DNA from: MFD01213-c1 sp963704405
GTDB taxonomy: Bacteria > Planctomycetota > Phycisphaerae > Tepidisphaerales > Tepidisphaeraceae
Length of the DNA stretch: 64,000 bases
NCBI GenBank assembly: GCA_963704405.1
Contig: OY969903.1
Span: forward strand, 3,472,001 to 3,536,000
Direction: 5' to 3'
Positions 29,128-38,505 of the stretch are shown in pieces. Positions within the stretch are counted from its first letter, which is position 1, and every line of letters begins with the position of its first letter. Position numbers and translations under genes: made by a program. The notes beneath the pieces are model-generated. The model worked only from the letters and a program-made list of their open reading frames with translations, did not search any database and had not been told where the DNA came from.

Positions 29128-30636
29128 TTGAAGAAGTCTGTCCATCACTCATCGGCGGGCCGCAGTTCGGGAATTCTGCTGCATATTACTTCACTGCCAG
29201 GTCCATACGGGATCGGTGATCTTGGGCCGGTGGCACATCGGTGGATTGATACGCTGGCGCGAGCTAAGCAGACGTGGTGGCAATTTCTTCCGTTGGGATG
29301 GCCGGCAGAAAATTCGCCTTATCAGTGCTTCTCGGCGTTTGCGGGATCACCGCACTTGATCAGTCCGGACTTTCTTTTGAAGGATGGATTGCTTGCTCGT
29401 GCGGATTTGAAAGTGCCGGCCTTTCCCGCGACGCGGGTGGATTACGACAGAGTCATTCCGTTCAAGCTTGGCCTGCTTCAACGGGCATGGGAGCTATTCA
29501 AACTGAAGCGTTCGCGTTCGATGAATGAGGCCTTCAGGAAGTTCTGCCGCGACCAATCATTTTGGCTCAGGGACTTCGCGCTATTCATGGCGATCAAGGA
29601 TCGACAGGGGCCGATCCACTGGATCGATTGGCCGCGAGAATTGTCGCATCGCAAACCGCCGGCGCTGACGGAGGCGAGGCGGGAACTCGCCGACGCGATT
29701 CAATATCAGGAGTTCATTCAATTTATTTTCGCGCGGCAGCTTGGTGCACTCCGTAATCATGCACGGTCGCGGAATGTGCGGCTTATTGGTGATCTGCCGA
29801 TTTTTGTTTCCGGCGATTCGGCGGACGTGTGGGCGAATCCGCATTTATTTAAGCTTGATCGAAATCTGCAGCCAACAGTCGTCGCCGGCGTTCCGCCGGA
29901 CCTGTTTTCCAAAACGGGGCAACGCTGGGGAAACCCGTTGTATGACTGGGCAGCAATGAAACAGGATGGCTACCGATGGTGGATTGAGCGGTTTCTCGCC
30001 GCGATGAATCAGGCGGATTTAGTTCGCATCGATCATTTCCGGGGCTTTGCGGCCTGCTGGGAAATTCCAGCCGCCTGCCCCACCGCCGAGAGGGGATGCT
30101 GGGTTCAAGCGCCGGGGCAGGATCTTTTTACAACGCTGCAAAGAGAACTTGGGGCACTGCCATTCATTGCCGAGGATCTTGGTGTCATTACACCGGATGT
30201 TGAAGCACTTCGCGATTATCTGCATCTGCCGGGGATGCGCATCCTTCAGTTCGCGTTCGGCGGGGATTCATCAAACATTTATCTGCCGCATAACTATACG
30301 TCTAACACGATCGTCTATACGGGAACGCATGACAACGACACGACTGAATCCTGGTATCGGTCGCTTGCGCGGAAGGATCGCGATGTCGTCAAAAGTTACA
30401 TTAATGCACAGAAGTCCCAAAATATTTCGACAGCGCTCATTCGCCTTGCGTGGGCATCTGTCGCGAAGATCGCGATCGTACCACTGCAGGATTTGCTGGC
30501 GCTAGGGAATGAATCGCGGATGAACATTCCCGGCCAGGAGAAAAATAACTGGCAATGGCGAGCGACCAAACGCCAGGTCAACGCTCGCGATTTTATTCAC
30601 CTTGCCCAACTCAACTCAATTTATGGTCGGGTCTGA
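29128..30636 (+). CDS. malQ: 4-alpha-glucanotransferase (amylomaltase, GH77)
   Basis: About 502 residues if the TTG at 29128 is used, which has GAGGG about 8 bases upstream; a GTG at 29089 is also in frame but fits less well. It transfers maltodextrin segments between chains in the cytoplasm. Marks: RSSGILLHITSLPGPYGIGDLG, WWQFLPLGWPAENSPYQCFSAFAG, IGDLPIFVSGDSADVWANPHLF, QADLVRIDHFRGF (nucleophile Asp), LPFIAEDLGVITPDV (acid Glu) and YTGTHDNDTTESWY (stabiliser Asp). Divergent from the trehalose operon and clearly part of the same alpha-glucan island. Confidence 0.94.
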   Translation: MKKSVHHSSAGRSSGILLHITSLPGPYGIGDLGPVAHRWIDTLARAKQTWWQFLPLGWPAENSPYQCFSAFAGSPHLISPDFLLKDGLLARADLKVPAFPATRVDYDRVIPFKLGLLQRAWELFKLKRSRSMNEAFRKFCRDQSFWLRDFALFMAIKDRQGPIHWIDWPRELSHRKPPALTEARRELADAIQYQEFIQFIFARQLGALRNHARSRNVRLIGDLPIFVSGDSADVWANPHLFKLDRNLQPTVVAGVPPDLFSKTGQRWGNPLYDWAAMKQDGYRWWIERFLAAMNQADLVRIDHFRGFAACWEIPAACPTAERGCWVQAPGQDLFTTLQRELGALPFIAEDLGVITPDVEALRDYLHLPGMRILQFAFGGDSSNIYLPHNYTSNTIVYTGTHDNDTTESWYRSLARKDRDVVKSYINAQKSQNISTALIRLAWASVAKIAIVPLQDLLALGNESRMNIPGQEKNNWQWRATKRQVNARDFIHLAQLNSIYGRV

Positions 30637-30752
30637 TTTTTATAGAAAATTTTTAATGAATATTGTCCGATTCTGGGTTGATACGCAGTTAGTTAATCAG
30701 CTACACGTATTTTCCCGGTCAATTCATTTTTCTCTTTTTCAGGAGCTGCGTA

Positions 30753-32882
30753 ATGCGTCGAAGTAAGTTTTCCTTATCAAATCGTCGCCCGAAATCCCCA
30801 AACCGCGCAGTTGCCCAATCGGCATTGAGTCGTGCGCTTCCCGGTTGCATAGAGCGCCTGGAATTGCGCACGTTCTTTTCAGCGAATGTGCTGACTTATC
30901 ACAACGACGCGGCAGGCGATGGCCAGAACCTCGCCGAGACCACTCTGAACCCGACGAATGTGAAGACCGGGTTTGGACAGCTTCACAATGTCGGCGTGGA
31001 TGGGCAGGTTTATGCCCAGCCGTTGTTCGTTCAGAACGTTGCCGTAGCCGGCCAGGGAACGCACAACGTCGTATACGTCGCGACGGAACACGACAGCCTG
31101 TATGCGATTGATTCGGTCAGCGGCGCGGTCCTGTGGAAGAAAAGTTTCCTGACCAGTTCCAGCGTCACTACGGTTCCCGGCGGCGACACTGAAAGCACCG
31201 ATTTGACACCGGAAGTTGGCATTACTTCGACGCCGGTCATCGACGCTTCGACCAATACGCTATATCTCGTTGCGAAAACAAAAGAACATGTGGGATCGAA
31301 TTTCCATTACATCCAGCGCATACACGCGATCGATATTACGAGCGGCGCGGAGAAGCTCGGCGGCCCTACCGTCATCGCCGACACGATCTGCAATAACCCG
31401 ACGGCGGGCAACAGCTCAACTTACACCTACGTGAGCGGCCCATCCGTGACTGGAACGGGCGCTGGATCAATCAATGGCCGCGTCACCTACAACGCCCTGC
31501 GCCAGCACCAGCGCATGGCTCTGACGCTGGCGAACGGAACGATCTATGTCGCTTCGGCATCACATGGCGACAATGGTCCCTATCATGGCTGGATTCTCGG
31601 ATACAGCGCGGCCAACCTCTCTCTGACAGCCGCCTTTAATGCGACCCCCAATGGCAGCGACGGCGGGTTCTGGCAGTCGGGCGGCAAAATCAATGTGGAT
31701 TCAGCAGGGAATCTCTATGCGGCCACCGGAAACGGCACCTTTGAGACAACGCTCTCAGGCGGTTTCCCCAACCAACATGATTTCGGCGACGCCGTGATGA
31801 GGCTCGCAGTGGATACATCGTCATCGGCCACCCATCAGAACGGCAACGGATGGGGTCTGAAAGTTGTCGACTATTTTGTGCCCTTTAATCAGGCGAGCCT
31901 CAACTCACGGGACCAGGACTTTGGTTCTACCGCTCCGCTGCTGCTGCCTGACTCGGCGGGGAGTGCGGCTCATCCCCACCTGCTGTTCATCGCCGGCAAG
32001 GAAGGCCGCGACTATCTGATCGATCGCGACAACATGGGCCATTACAACGGCACCACTGATCAAGTGGTTGAATCTCATACCGGCGAAGGCGGTATCTTCA
32101 GCCCGGCGGCTTACTTCAACGGAAAAATCTATGTGAGCCCGCCCAGCCACGTCGCCGAAACGTTTAACATCGCGAATGGCGCATACACGGCCACCGCATC
32201 GTCAACATCGGCCAGCACATTTGGTTTCCCCGGCTCAACACCCAGCATTTCGGCCAACGGGACAACTAACGCTATTGTGTGGGACATTGATACGACGACG
32301 AACCAGCTTCGTGCGTATTCCGCGGCAAGCTATGGAACGCTTTTGTTCGCCGCCTCGATCGGGACCGCGAATAAGTTCACCCCCCCGACGATCGCCGACG
32401 GGGAAGTCTTCGTTCCGACCCGGAACAGCCTCGAAATCTTCGGCCTGACGAATCTTGAGCCGGTGGCTCCTGGAACCTATACCCTGAAGAATGCATACAG
32501 TGGTCTTTTGCTGGATAATCCTGGTTCCAGCAAGACCCCGGGCACGCAGATGGATCAGGCAACCGCGAGTGGTGGAAACAACCAGAAATGGACCCTCGCC
32601 TATAAGGGTGGCGGGTACTACACCATTACCAACGTCGCCAGCGGTCTTGTTCTGGATGACCCGGGTTCCTCGACGACGCGCGGCGCTCATCTGAACGAAT
32701 ACACGGCCAACGGCGGTAACAACCAGCTCTGGGCGCTGACCCCGCTGAACGGTGGTTTCATCATCACCAATAAAGCCGGCAATCTCGTCATTGACGACAC
32801 CGGCCATCTCAAAACTGCGGGCAATCCTCAGCAGCTTTGGACGAACACCGCGTCGGCTTGGCAGACGTGGATTTTTGCATAA
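30753..32882 (+). CDS. Secreted PQQ-propeller-like protein with LEPR-XLL-type N-terminus and C-terminal ricin-type lectin domain
   Basis: 709 residues; AGGAG at 30741-30745 and ATG at 30753. The N-terminus is basic and contains IERLELRTFFSANV (about 33-46), matching the LEPR-XLL motif (ERLE.R.LLS) found on planctomycete surface proteins. The middle has propeller-type strands such as VVYVATEHDSLYAIDSVSGAVLWKK and LFIAGKEGRDYLIDRD. The last 135 residues form a beta-trefoil with QxW-like repeats (NNQKW, NNQLW, AWQTW), a carbohydrate-binding fold. No quinoprotein active site was recognised. Set among glucan genes, it might bind polysaccharide at the surface; this is inference. A strong terminator follows. 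Confidence 0.82.
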   Translation: MRRSKFSLSNRRPKSPNRAVAQSALSRALPGCIERLELRTFFSANVLTYHNDAAGDGQNLAETTLNPTNVKTGFGQLHNVGVDGQVYAQPLFVQNVAVAGQGTHNVVYVATEHDSLYAIDSVSGAVLWKKSFLTSSSVTTVPGGDTESTDLTPEVGITSTPVIDASTNTLYLVAKTKEHVGSNFHYIQRIHAIDITSGAEKLGGPTVIADTICNNPTAGNSSTYTYVSGPSVTGTGAGSINGRVTYNALRQHQRMALTLANGTIYVASASHGDNGPYHGWILGYSAANLSLTAAFNATPNGSDGGFWQSGGKINVDSAGNLYAATGNGTFETTLSGGFPNQHDFGDAVMRLAVDTSSSATHQNGNGWGLKVVDYFVPFNQASLNSRDQDFGSTAPLLLPDSAGSAAHPHLLFIAGKEGRDYLIDRDNMGHYNGTTDQVVESHTGEGGIFSPAAYFNGKIYVSPPSHVAETFNIANGAYTATASSTSASTFGFPGSTPSISANGTTNAIVWDIDTTTNQLRAYSAASYGTLLFAASIGTANKFTPPTIADGEVFVPTRNSLEIFGLTNLEPVAPGTYTLKNAYSGLLLDNPGSSKTPGTQMDQATASGGNNQKWTLAYKGGGYYTITNVASGLVLDDPGSSTTRGAHLNEYTANGGNNQLWALTPLNGGFIITNKAGNLVIDDTGHLKTAGNPQQLWTNTASAWQTWIFA

Positions 32883-32914
32883 GGATTTTGGATATCTGTT
32901 CAAGATTTATTTCC

Positions 32915-32957
32915 GGGTCACTACTGATCTAACGATCGGTAGTGACCCTTTTTTTTT
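32915..32957 (+). terminator. Strong intrinsic terminator after the lectin/propeller gene
   Basis: A 15-bp stem (32915-32929 with 32934-32948, one G-T pair) and a TAAC loop are followed by nine T residues. It starts 32 bases after the stop codon and separates this gene from the GH15 gene. Confidence 0.9.
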
Positions 32958-32958
32958 C

Positions 32959-32977
32959 AGAGCCTCTAACCCAACCT
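32959..32977 (+). repeat. Half copy of the 58-bp palindrome arm
   Basis: These 19 bases (AGAGCCTCTAACCCAACCT) are identical to 48571-48589, the outer arm of the perfect palindrome near the Rieske gene. The copy abuts the T tract of the preceding terminator. Confidence 0.75.
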
Positions 32978-33099
32978 CGGGCAACGGCAATAGCACGAAG
33001 GGCAGCTATATCGCTGACTTTCCCAGTTCCGACCCTTGATGAGGGACGCTAATTTATTCTGGCCGCCGCAAGCTCATCTGTTGCGGGCAGCGTACCGTT

Positions 33100-34941
33100 A
33101 TGGCTTACCTTCCGATTCAAGATCATGGCCTGATTGGCAACATGCACACGGCAGCACTGGTCGGGTGTGATGGGACGATTGACTGGCTTTGCCTGCCGCA
33201 CTTTGATTCGCCGAGCATCTTCGCGGCGATTCTGGATGACAAAAAGGGCGGCCACTTCCGCGTTGCGCCGGTGAACCCGAAAGTAACGGGCAAGCAGTTG
33301 TACTGGCCGGAGACGAATGTCCTGATCACGCGGTTTCTTTCGGATGACGGCGTGGTTGAGGTGACCGACTATATGCCGGTGGGGATTAAGAAAGGAGAGC
33401 CGGGATTTCGCCAACTTGTGCGGCGAGTGGAGGCGATTCGGGGGTCGGTACCGGTTCACATTGAATGCAGTCCTGCTTTTAATTACGGGCGAGATACCCA
33501 TAAAGTGGAGATTCATTCCGGCGGCGCGGTTTTTAACAGCTCATCCTTGTGCGTGGAGTTGACGACCACGGTACCGCTGCAATTAAAGCAGCAGCAAGGC
33601 GGCGTCTCGGCAACTCTCCGGCTCAATCGCGGAGAACGGGCCACCTTTATCTTGCGGCTTCTGGATGAGCCGCATAAAAGCGCGCGGATTACAGAGGAAA
33701 TTGAGAAGCAGCTTTTTGCGCAGACGGTGGACTATTGGCATCAATGGCTCTCCAAATGCACCTATGCAGGCCGATGGCGCGAGATGGTCTATCGTTCAGC
33801 GCTGGTGTTGAAGCTGCTGACGTTTGAGCCGACCGGAGCGATCATTGCCTCTCCAACATGCAGCCTTCCCGAAGCGATCCCGGGACCGCGGAATTGGGAC
33901 TATCGCTACACATGGATTCGCGATGCGGCGTTCTCATTATATGCGCTGCTGCGCATCGGCTTCACCGAAGAAGCAACGGCCTTCATGAAATGGATCGAGC
34001 AGCGCTGTCATGAGCGCAAGCCGGACGGCGGCCTGCAGGTTGTCTACGGCATTCACGGTGAGCACGAGCTTCCGGAGATAACGCTGGATCATTTTGAAGG
34101 ATATAAGGGATGCAAGCCGGTGCGGATCGGGAATGGGGCGGCGAACCAGTTGCAGCTCGATATTTATGGGGAGTTGCTGGACAGCGTTTATCTGTTCAAC
34201 AAACATGCCGCCCCGATTTCATGGGATCTTTGGAAAGAAATTCGGGGATTGATTGAATGGGTATCCAGGCATTGGCAAGAGCCTGATGAGGGGATTTGGG
34301 AAACGCGCGGCGGGCCTCAGCAGTTTACTTATTCCAAATTAATGTGCTGGGTGGCGGTGGATCGGGCAATCCGGCTGGCGCAAAAGCGATCGCTGCCGGC
34401 CGACTGGCGTCAATGGTACAACTGCCGCGATGAGATATTCCTCGACCTCATGAAAAACGGATGGTCTGAAAAACATCAGGCCTTCGTTCAATATTATGGG
34501 AGTGATGCGCTCGATGCATCGAGCCTGATGATGCCGCTGGTGTTTTTTGTTGCGCCCAATGATCCGCGGATGCTCAAAACCCTGGATGCGATCTGCAGAG
34601 ATCCGAGCGACGGGGGGCTGCTCTCCGACAGCCTGGTTTACCGCTACAACTCAGAGAAATTTCACGACGGACTGACCGGCGGCGAAGGCACATTCAATAT
34701 GTGCACATTCTGGCTGGTGGAAGCGATGACGCGCGCCGGCCGCACAGAACCCATGCGGCTGCATCAGGCAAGGCTGATCTTCGAGAAGATGCTCGGATTC
34801 GCCAACCATCTGGGCCTTTTTAGCGAGGAAACCGGCGCGCACGGCGGAGCGCTGGGAAACTTTCCACAGGCGTTCACGCATCTGGCGCTGATCAGCTCCG
34901 CCTACAACCTCGATGCGACCATGGGAACAAAAGTATGGTGA
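33100..34941 (+). CDS. GH15-family glycoside hydrolase (glucoamylase or trehalase-like)
   Basis: 613 residues. The N-terminal beta-sandwich starts DHGLIGNMHTAALVGCDGTIDWLCLPHFDSPS, the hallmark of the bacterial GH15 group that includes glucodextranase-like enzymes and GH15 trehalases. The (alpha/alpha)6 barrel shows PGPRNWDYRYTWIRDAAFSLYAL, PDEGIWETRGG (general acid Glu) and LFSEETGAHGGALGNFPQAFTHLALI (second catalytic Glu). No signal peptide, so cytoplasmic. GH15 acts by inversion on alpha-glucosidic bonds; next to a trehalose operon, trehalase activity is a reasonable guess. The downstream GH13 gene starts 28 bases later, so they are probably co-transcribed. Confidence 0.9.
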   Translation: MAYLPIQDHGLIGNMHTAALVGCDGTIDWLCLPHFDSPSIFAAILDDKKGGHFRVAPVNPKVTGKQLYWPETNVLITRFLSDDGVVEVTDYMPVGIKKGEPGFRQLVRRVEAIRGSVPVHIECSPAFNYGRDTHKVEIHSGGAVFNSSSLCVELTTTVPLQLKQQQGGVSATLRLNRGERATFILRLLDEPHKSARITEEIEKQLFAQTVDYWHQWLSKCTYAGRWREMVYRSALVLKLLTFEPTGAIIASPTCSLPEAIPGPRNWDYRYTWIRDAAFSLYALLRIGFTEEATAFMKWIEQRCHERKPDGGLQVVYGIHGEHELPEITLDHFEGYKGCKPVRIGNGAANQLQLDIYGELLDSVYLFNKHAAPISWDLWKEIRGLIEWVSRHWQEPDEGIWETRGGPQQFTYSKLMCWVAVDRAIRLAQKRSLPADWRQWYNCRDEIFLDLMKNGWSEKHQAFVQYYGSDALDASSLMMPLVFFVAPNDPRMLKTLDAICRDPSDGGLLSDSLVYRYNSEKFHDGLTGGEGTFNMCTFWLVEAMTRAGRTEPMRLHQARLIFEKMLGFANHLGLFSEETGAHGGALGNFPQAFTHLALISSAYNLDATMGTKVW

Positions 34942-34969
34942 CCGCAGCACCACCGAAAGGATTCGCGAC

Positions 34970-36577
34970 ATGACCAGCAAGCACGAATGGTGGCAGACGG
35001 GCATCATCTACCAGATTTATCCCCGATCGTTCATGGACAGCAATGGCGATGGCATCGGCGATCTGCGCGGCATCATGAGCCGGCTGGATTATCTTCAATG
35101 GCTGGGCGTCGATGCAGTCTGGCTTTCTCCTGTCTATCCGTCACCGATGGCGGATTTTGGGTATGACATTTCCGATTACACGGACATTCATCCGCTCTTT
35201 GGCAGCCTGGCGGATTTTGATGCGCTGCTGGCGGAGACTCATCGGCGGGGAATGAAGTTCATCCTGGATTTCGTTCCCAATCATACTTCCGATCAGCATC
35301 CCTGGTTTAAGGAAGCCCGCGCCTCGCGCGACAATTCAAAACGTGACTGGTACATCTGGCGCGATCCGGCGCCGGGCGGCGGGCCTCCAAACAACTGGCT
35401 TAGCAACTTCGGCGGATCAGCCTGGGAGTTTGACCCCATAACCCGGCAATATTTTTATCACGCGTTTCTGGCGGAGCAGCCGGATCTGAATTGGCGCAAT
35501 CCGGAAGTGCGGGCTGCAATGCACGATGTGCTGCGTTTCTGGCTTGATCGCGGCGTGGACGGTTTCCGCGTCGATGTCATCTGGCACATCGTCAAAGACA
35601 GCGAATTTCGCGACAATCCCCGCAACCCCTCGTACAAACCGGGACAGAATCCGCTGCATGAATATCTTGCCACCTATACGGCAGACCGGCCCGAGGTTCA
35701 CAAGATCATCGCTGAGATGCGGCAAGTCCTGGACGATTACCGCGAACGCATGATGGTCGGCGAGGTTTATCTGCCGGTGGAGCGGTTGGTCACCTACTAC
35801 GGCGAGGCGGGCAACGGTGTGCATATGCCATTTAACTTTCAACTGGTCACGCTGCCTTGGAACGCGCGGGCGATCGCCGCCGCGATTCAGAATTATGAAG
35901 CCAGCCTGCCGTCTTATGGCTGGCCGAACTGGGTGTTGGGGAATCATGACAACCCGCGCATCGCCAGTCGCACGGGACGAGATCAGACGCGCGTGGCGGC
36001 GATGCTGCTGCTCACCCTGCGCGGCACGCCAACTTTGTATTACGGCGATGAGATCGGGATGCACGATGTGTCGGTCCCGCCGCAACTGGTGCAGGATCCG
36101 TTTGAATTGAATGTCCCGGGGATAGGCCTCGGGCGTGATCCGGAGCGCACGCCGATGCAGTGGGACCAGAGTATGAACGCGGGATTTTCCGAGACCACGC
36201 CCTGGCTGCCAATCGCGCCGGATTACACGTATATCAATGTCACCAGCCAACGCGCGGACGCGCGGTCGCTTTTGAGCTTGTATCACAAACTGATCAAGCT
36301 GCGGCGAGCCCAGCCGGCGCTGCACCTGGGCTCCTATCAGCATATTGAAACACAGGATCATATGCTGGCGTATCTGCGGCAACATGAAGACAAGAGCTTC
36401 ATCGTCGCATTGAATTTCGGACCGGAAGCGCAGATTTTTCAACCGACCAAGCGATATAACAGCGCCGGGGGACGGGTGGTTCTTTCGACGCAGTTGGATC
36501 GAGAGAATGAGCAGGTCTCAGATTCGATCTCACTTCGGCCGCATGAGGGAATAATTATTGAGTGGTTGAATCCTTAA
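34970..36577 (+). CDS. GH13 alpha-glucosidase / oligo-1,6-glucosidase type
   Basis: About 535 residues from the ATG at 34970, preceded by AAAGGA; an in-frame ATG at 34913 overlaps the GH15 gene and is less likely. Barrel motifs: WWQTGIIYQIYPRSFMDSNGDGIGDLRGI, LDFVPNHTSDQHPWF, GVDGFRVDVIWH (nucleophile), MMVGEVYLP (acid) and VLGNHDNPRIASR (stabiliser). QIYPRSF.DSNGDGIGDL is the oligo-1,6-glucosidase subgroup signature with its calcium loop. Likely hydrolyses short alpha-glucosides in the cytoplasm; trehalose synthase or sucrose specificity cannot be excluded. Confidence 0.9.
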   Translation: MTSKHEWWQTGIIYQIYPRSFMDSNGDGIGDLRGIMSRLDYLQWLGVDAVWLSPVYPSPMADFGYDISDYTDIHPLFGSLADFDALLAETHRRGMKFILDFVPNHTSDQHPWFKEARASRDNSKRDWYIWRDPAPGGGPPNNWLSNFGGSAWEFDPITRQYFYHAFLAEQPDLNWRNPEVRAAMHDVLRFWLDRGVDGFRVDVIWHIVKDSEFRDNPRNPSYKPGQNPLHEYLATYTADRPEVHKIIAEMRQVLDDYRERMMVGEVYLPVERLVTYYGEAGNGVHMPFNFQLVTLPWNARAIAAAIQNYEASLPSYGWPNWVLGNHDNPRIASRTGRDQTRVAAMLLLTLRGTPTLYYGDEIGMHDVSVPPQLVQDPFELNVPGIGLGRDPERTPMQWDQSMNAGFSETTPWLPIAPDYTYINVTSQRADARSLLSLYHKLIKLRRAQPALHLGSYQHIETQDHMLAYLRQHEDKSFIVALNFGPEAQIFQPTKRYNSAGGRVVLSTQLDRENEQVSDSISLRPHEGIIIEWLNP

Positions 36578-36696
36578 AGTTCTTGAAGGATTTCGATGGG
36601 GAAAGTCACATTCATCTTGCCTCTTCCAACAATCCCCCCGCTTTCTAATCAGCGACCTCTTCCTGAAGAAGGCCCCTGAATCTCAAATAGATCGTC

Positions 36697-37311
36697 ATGG
36701 AAACGCCATCCACCGATGATGATCTTTATGAGCTCGCTCCTGCGGCCCCGGTGCCGGCGGGTGTTGGTTCTGTGGAATCTTCCAAGCCTGTTTCAGCTCA
36801 GCCAACCCTGGCGTATCGTGCGCGCAGAGACGAGAAGCCAGACTTCACCGACACCGGCACGATCGTCAATATTCAGATGCCGCTTTGGCTGCTGGGGGGC
36901 GGCGTAGTTGTGGAATTGCTGGCCGCCTTTTTCCAGAGAAGCACTTTTGCCGCAGCATTGGCTTATGTCGCGGTGGAACTCATTCTCGGCACGCTTTTGA
37001 TGCTGGCGGGGATTCTTCTGGCCGCCCGGGCGCGACAGATCAAGCTGGGTCAATTCTGGATCGCGGTCTTTAAGTTGACGGCGATTTCCGTAGCGCCATC
37101 CGCCGTTGGTGATCTCATCGGGCCGTTCCTGCAATTGGTTCCATTCATTGGCGGTTTGGTTACGTGGGGCATCGTGTTTGTTCTTTACTTCGCGCTGCTC
37201 GGCGCGCTCTTTGACCTTGACGAGAGTGATACGTGGTATTGCATCTGGACGATCTTTCTCGTCCGCCTCGCTTTTTACTTTGCGATGTTTTGGATGGGCG
37301 TCCACATTTGA
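36697..37311 (+). CDS. Hypothetical membrane protein, about five helices
   Basis: 204 residues, family not recognised. A polar Pro/Ala-rich N-terminus of about 60 residues precedes helices around LWLLGGGVVVELLAAFF, AALAYVAVELILGTLLMLAGILLAA, FWIAVFKLTAISVAPSAVGDLI, LVTWGIVFVLYFALLGALF and WTIFLVRLAFYFAMFWMGV. The polar-head plus multi-helix layout resembles small YIP1-like planctomycete proteins, but no motif is decisive. It converges with the cyclophilin gene. Confidence 0.65.
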   Translation: METPSTDDDLYELAPAAPVPAGVGSVESSKPVSAQPTLAYRARRDEKPDFTDTGTIVNIQMPLWLLGGGVVVELLAAFFQRSTFAAALAYVAVELILGTLLMLAGILLAARARQIKLGQFWIAVFKLTAISVAPSAVGDLIGPFLQLVPFIGGLVTWGIVFVLYFALLGALFDLDESDTWYCIWTIFLVRLAFYFAMFWMGVHI

Positions 37312-37359
37312 ATGGAGCCAGCGTCCAATTGGATACGGCAAATCAACGGGCAGCTTCCG

Positions 37360-38331
37360 CTATTGCCCGGCAGGCTGCGGGGGCGCCGCGGCGGTGGGAG
37401 CCCCGAGATTGATGATGTCCTTGTACGGGTTCTTGTCGCGCGTCACCGAAAACACCTCAACTTTTTGCATCACCGGCGGTTTTTCGGGACGACCGGATTG
37501 CGGATCAGCCAGCGGTGTGGCGGCGATCTTCTTCACCGCTTCCATCCCATCGACCACTTTTCCAAAAACGGTGTATCGTCGATCAAGCTGTTTGGTGTGC
37601 TCGTAATCGAGGCAAACGAAGAACTGGCTGCCGGCGCTGTTGGCAAATTCAGCCCGCGGCATGACACCGGGGGCTTCGTCGGGATCGCCATTGCGGGCCA
37701 TCGAGAGTGCGCCGGGTTCATGGGGGCGATCGTTAAACTCGGCGTCGAGGCTGTAGCCGGGACCGCCGGTGCCGTCGCCGCGCGGATCACCACCCTGGAT
37801 GACAAATCCGGGGACGATGCGGTGGAAGGTCAGGCCGTCGAAGAATCCCTGCGTTGAGAGGCGAAGGAAGCTGTCGGCTGTCACGGGCGCGACATCGTAA
37901 TAAAACGCGAGCGTCATCGGACCTTGATCGGTTGTCATGACTGCATATCGGAGCGGTTCGACGCGAATCACCATCGGCCCGCCGGGGGCGCCTGGCCGAC
38001 GGTCGGCGAGAACTTCGATCACGACGGGGGTTCCGACAAAATCTGCGAGCTCCTTGCCTTTGGGAACGGCGAACAGCACATAAGTTCCCGCGTTTGCGAC
38101 GGCGGGATACATTTCGCGGACATCAACGGAGGCCCCGCCATCCGAGACATCGATCGATCCTTTGGGATCAATGCGCTTGCCGTCAAAGCCGGTGAGGATG
38201 AGCTGCACGGCCTGATCCGACTTCACCTGCACCATCAGCGGCTGATTCGGCGCGAACCACAGCTTGGCCGGAAAAATCACCGAAAACATCGCCATGATGG
38301 CGGGGATCAACTGCGAAACAATCGGCGTCAT
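37360..38331 (-). CDS. Cyclophilin-type peptidyl-prolyl cis-trans isomerase with N-terminal extension
   Basis: 323 residues; GGAGG precedes the ATG at 38331. The C-terminal half is a cyclophilin domain: FYYDVAPVTADSFLRLSTQGFFDGLTFHRIVPGFVIQGGDPRGDGTGGPGY, ALSMARNGDPDEA, NSAGSQFFVCLDY and YTVFGKVVDGMEAV, with the catalytic Arg in FHRIVPGFVIQGGDP. The first 140 residues form an all-beta domain with a hydrophobic start, so the protein may be exported and act on folding in the periplasm. The extension has no recognised family. Confidence 0.9.
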   Translation of the reverse strand: MTPIVSQLIPAIMAMFSVIFPAKLWFAPNQPLMVQVKSDQAVQLILTGFDGKRIDPKGSIDVSDGGASVDVREMYPAVANAGTYVLFAVPKGKELADFVGTPVVIEVLADRRPGAPGGPMVIRVEPLRYAVMTTDQGPMTLAFYYDVAPVTADSFLRLSTQGFFDGLTFHRIVPGFVIQGGDPRGDGTGGPGYSLDAEFNDRPHEPGALSMARNGDPDEAPGVMPRAEFANSAGSQFFVCLDYEHTKQLDRRYTVFGKVVDGMEAVKKIAATPLADPQSGRPEKPPVMQKVEVFSVTRDKNPYKDIINLGAPTAAAPPQPAGQ

Positions 38332-38505
38332 GCAAACCTCCAGTGAAAAGCTCGTTTCCAGAAATTCAAATCGTTAGACGGGCAATATCGCACACACTAC
38401 AGCATTAGTAGCCGCCATTCGCAACCGTCGATCGTCGGCATGTCAGCATCCACCGAGGTGGAGCATTCTTTGCCGCCACGCTGCGCCGCCGACCAGACTT
38501 GTTCA

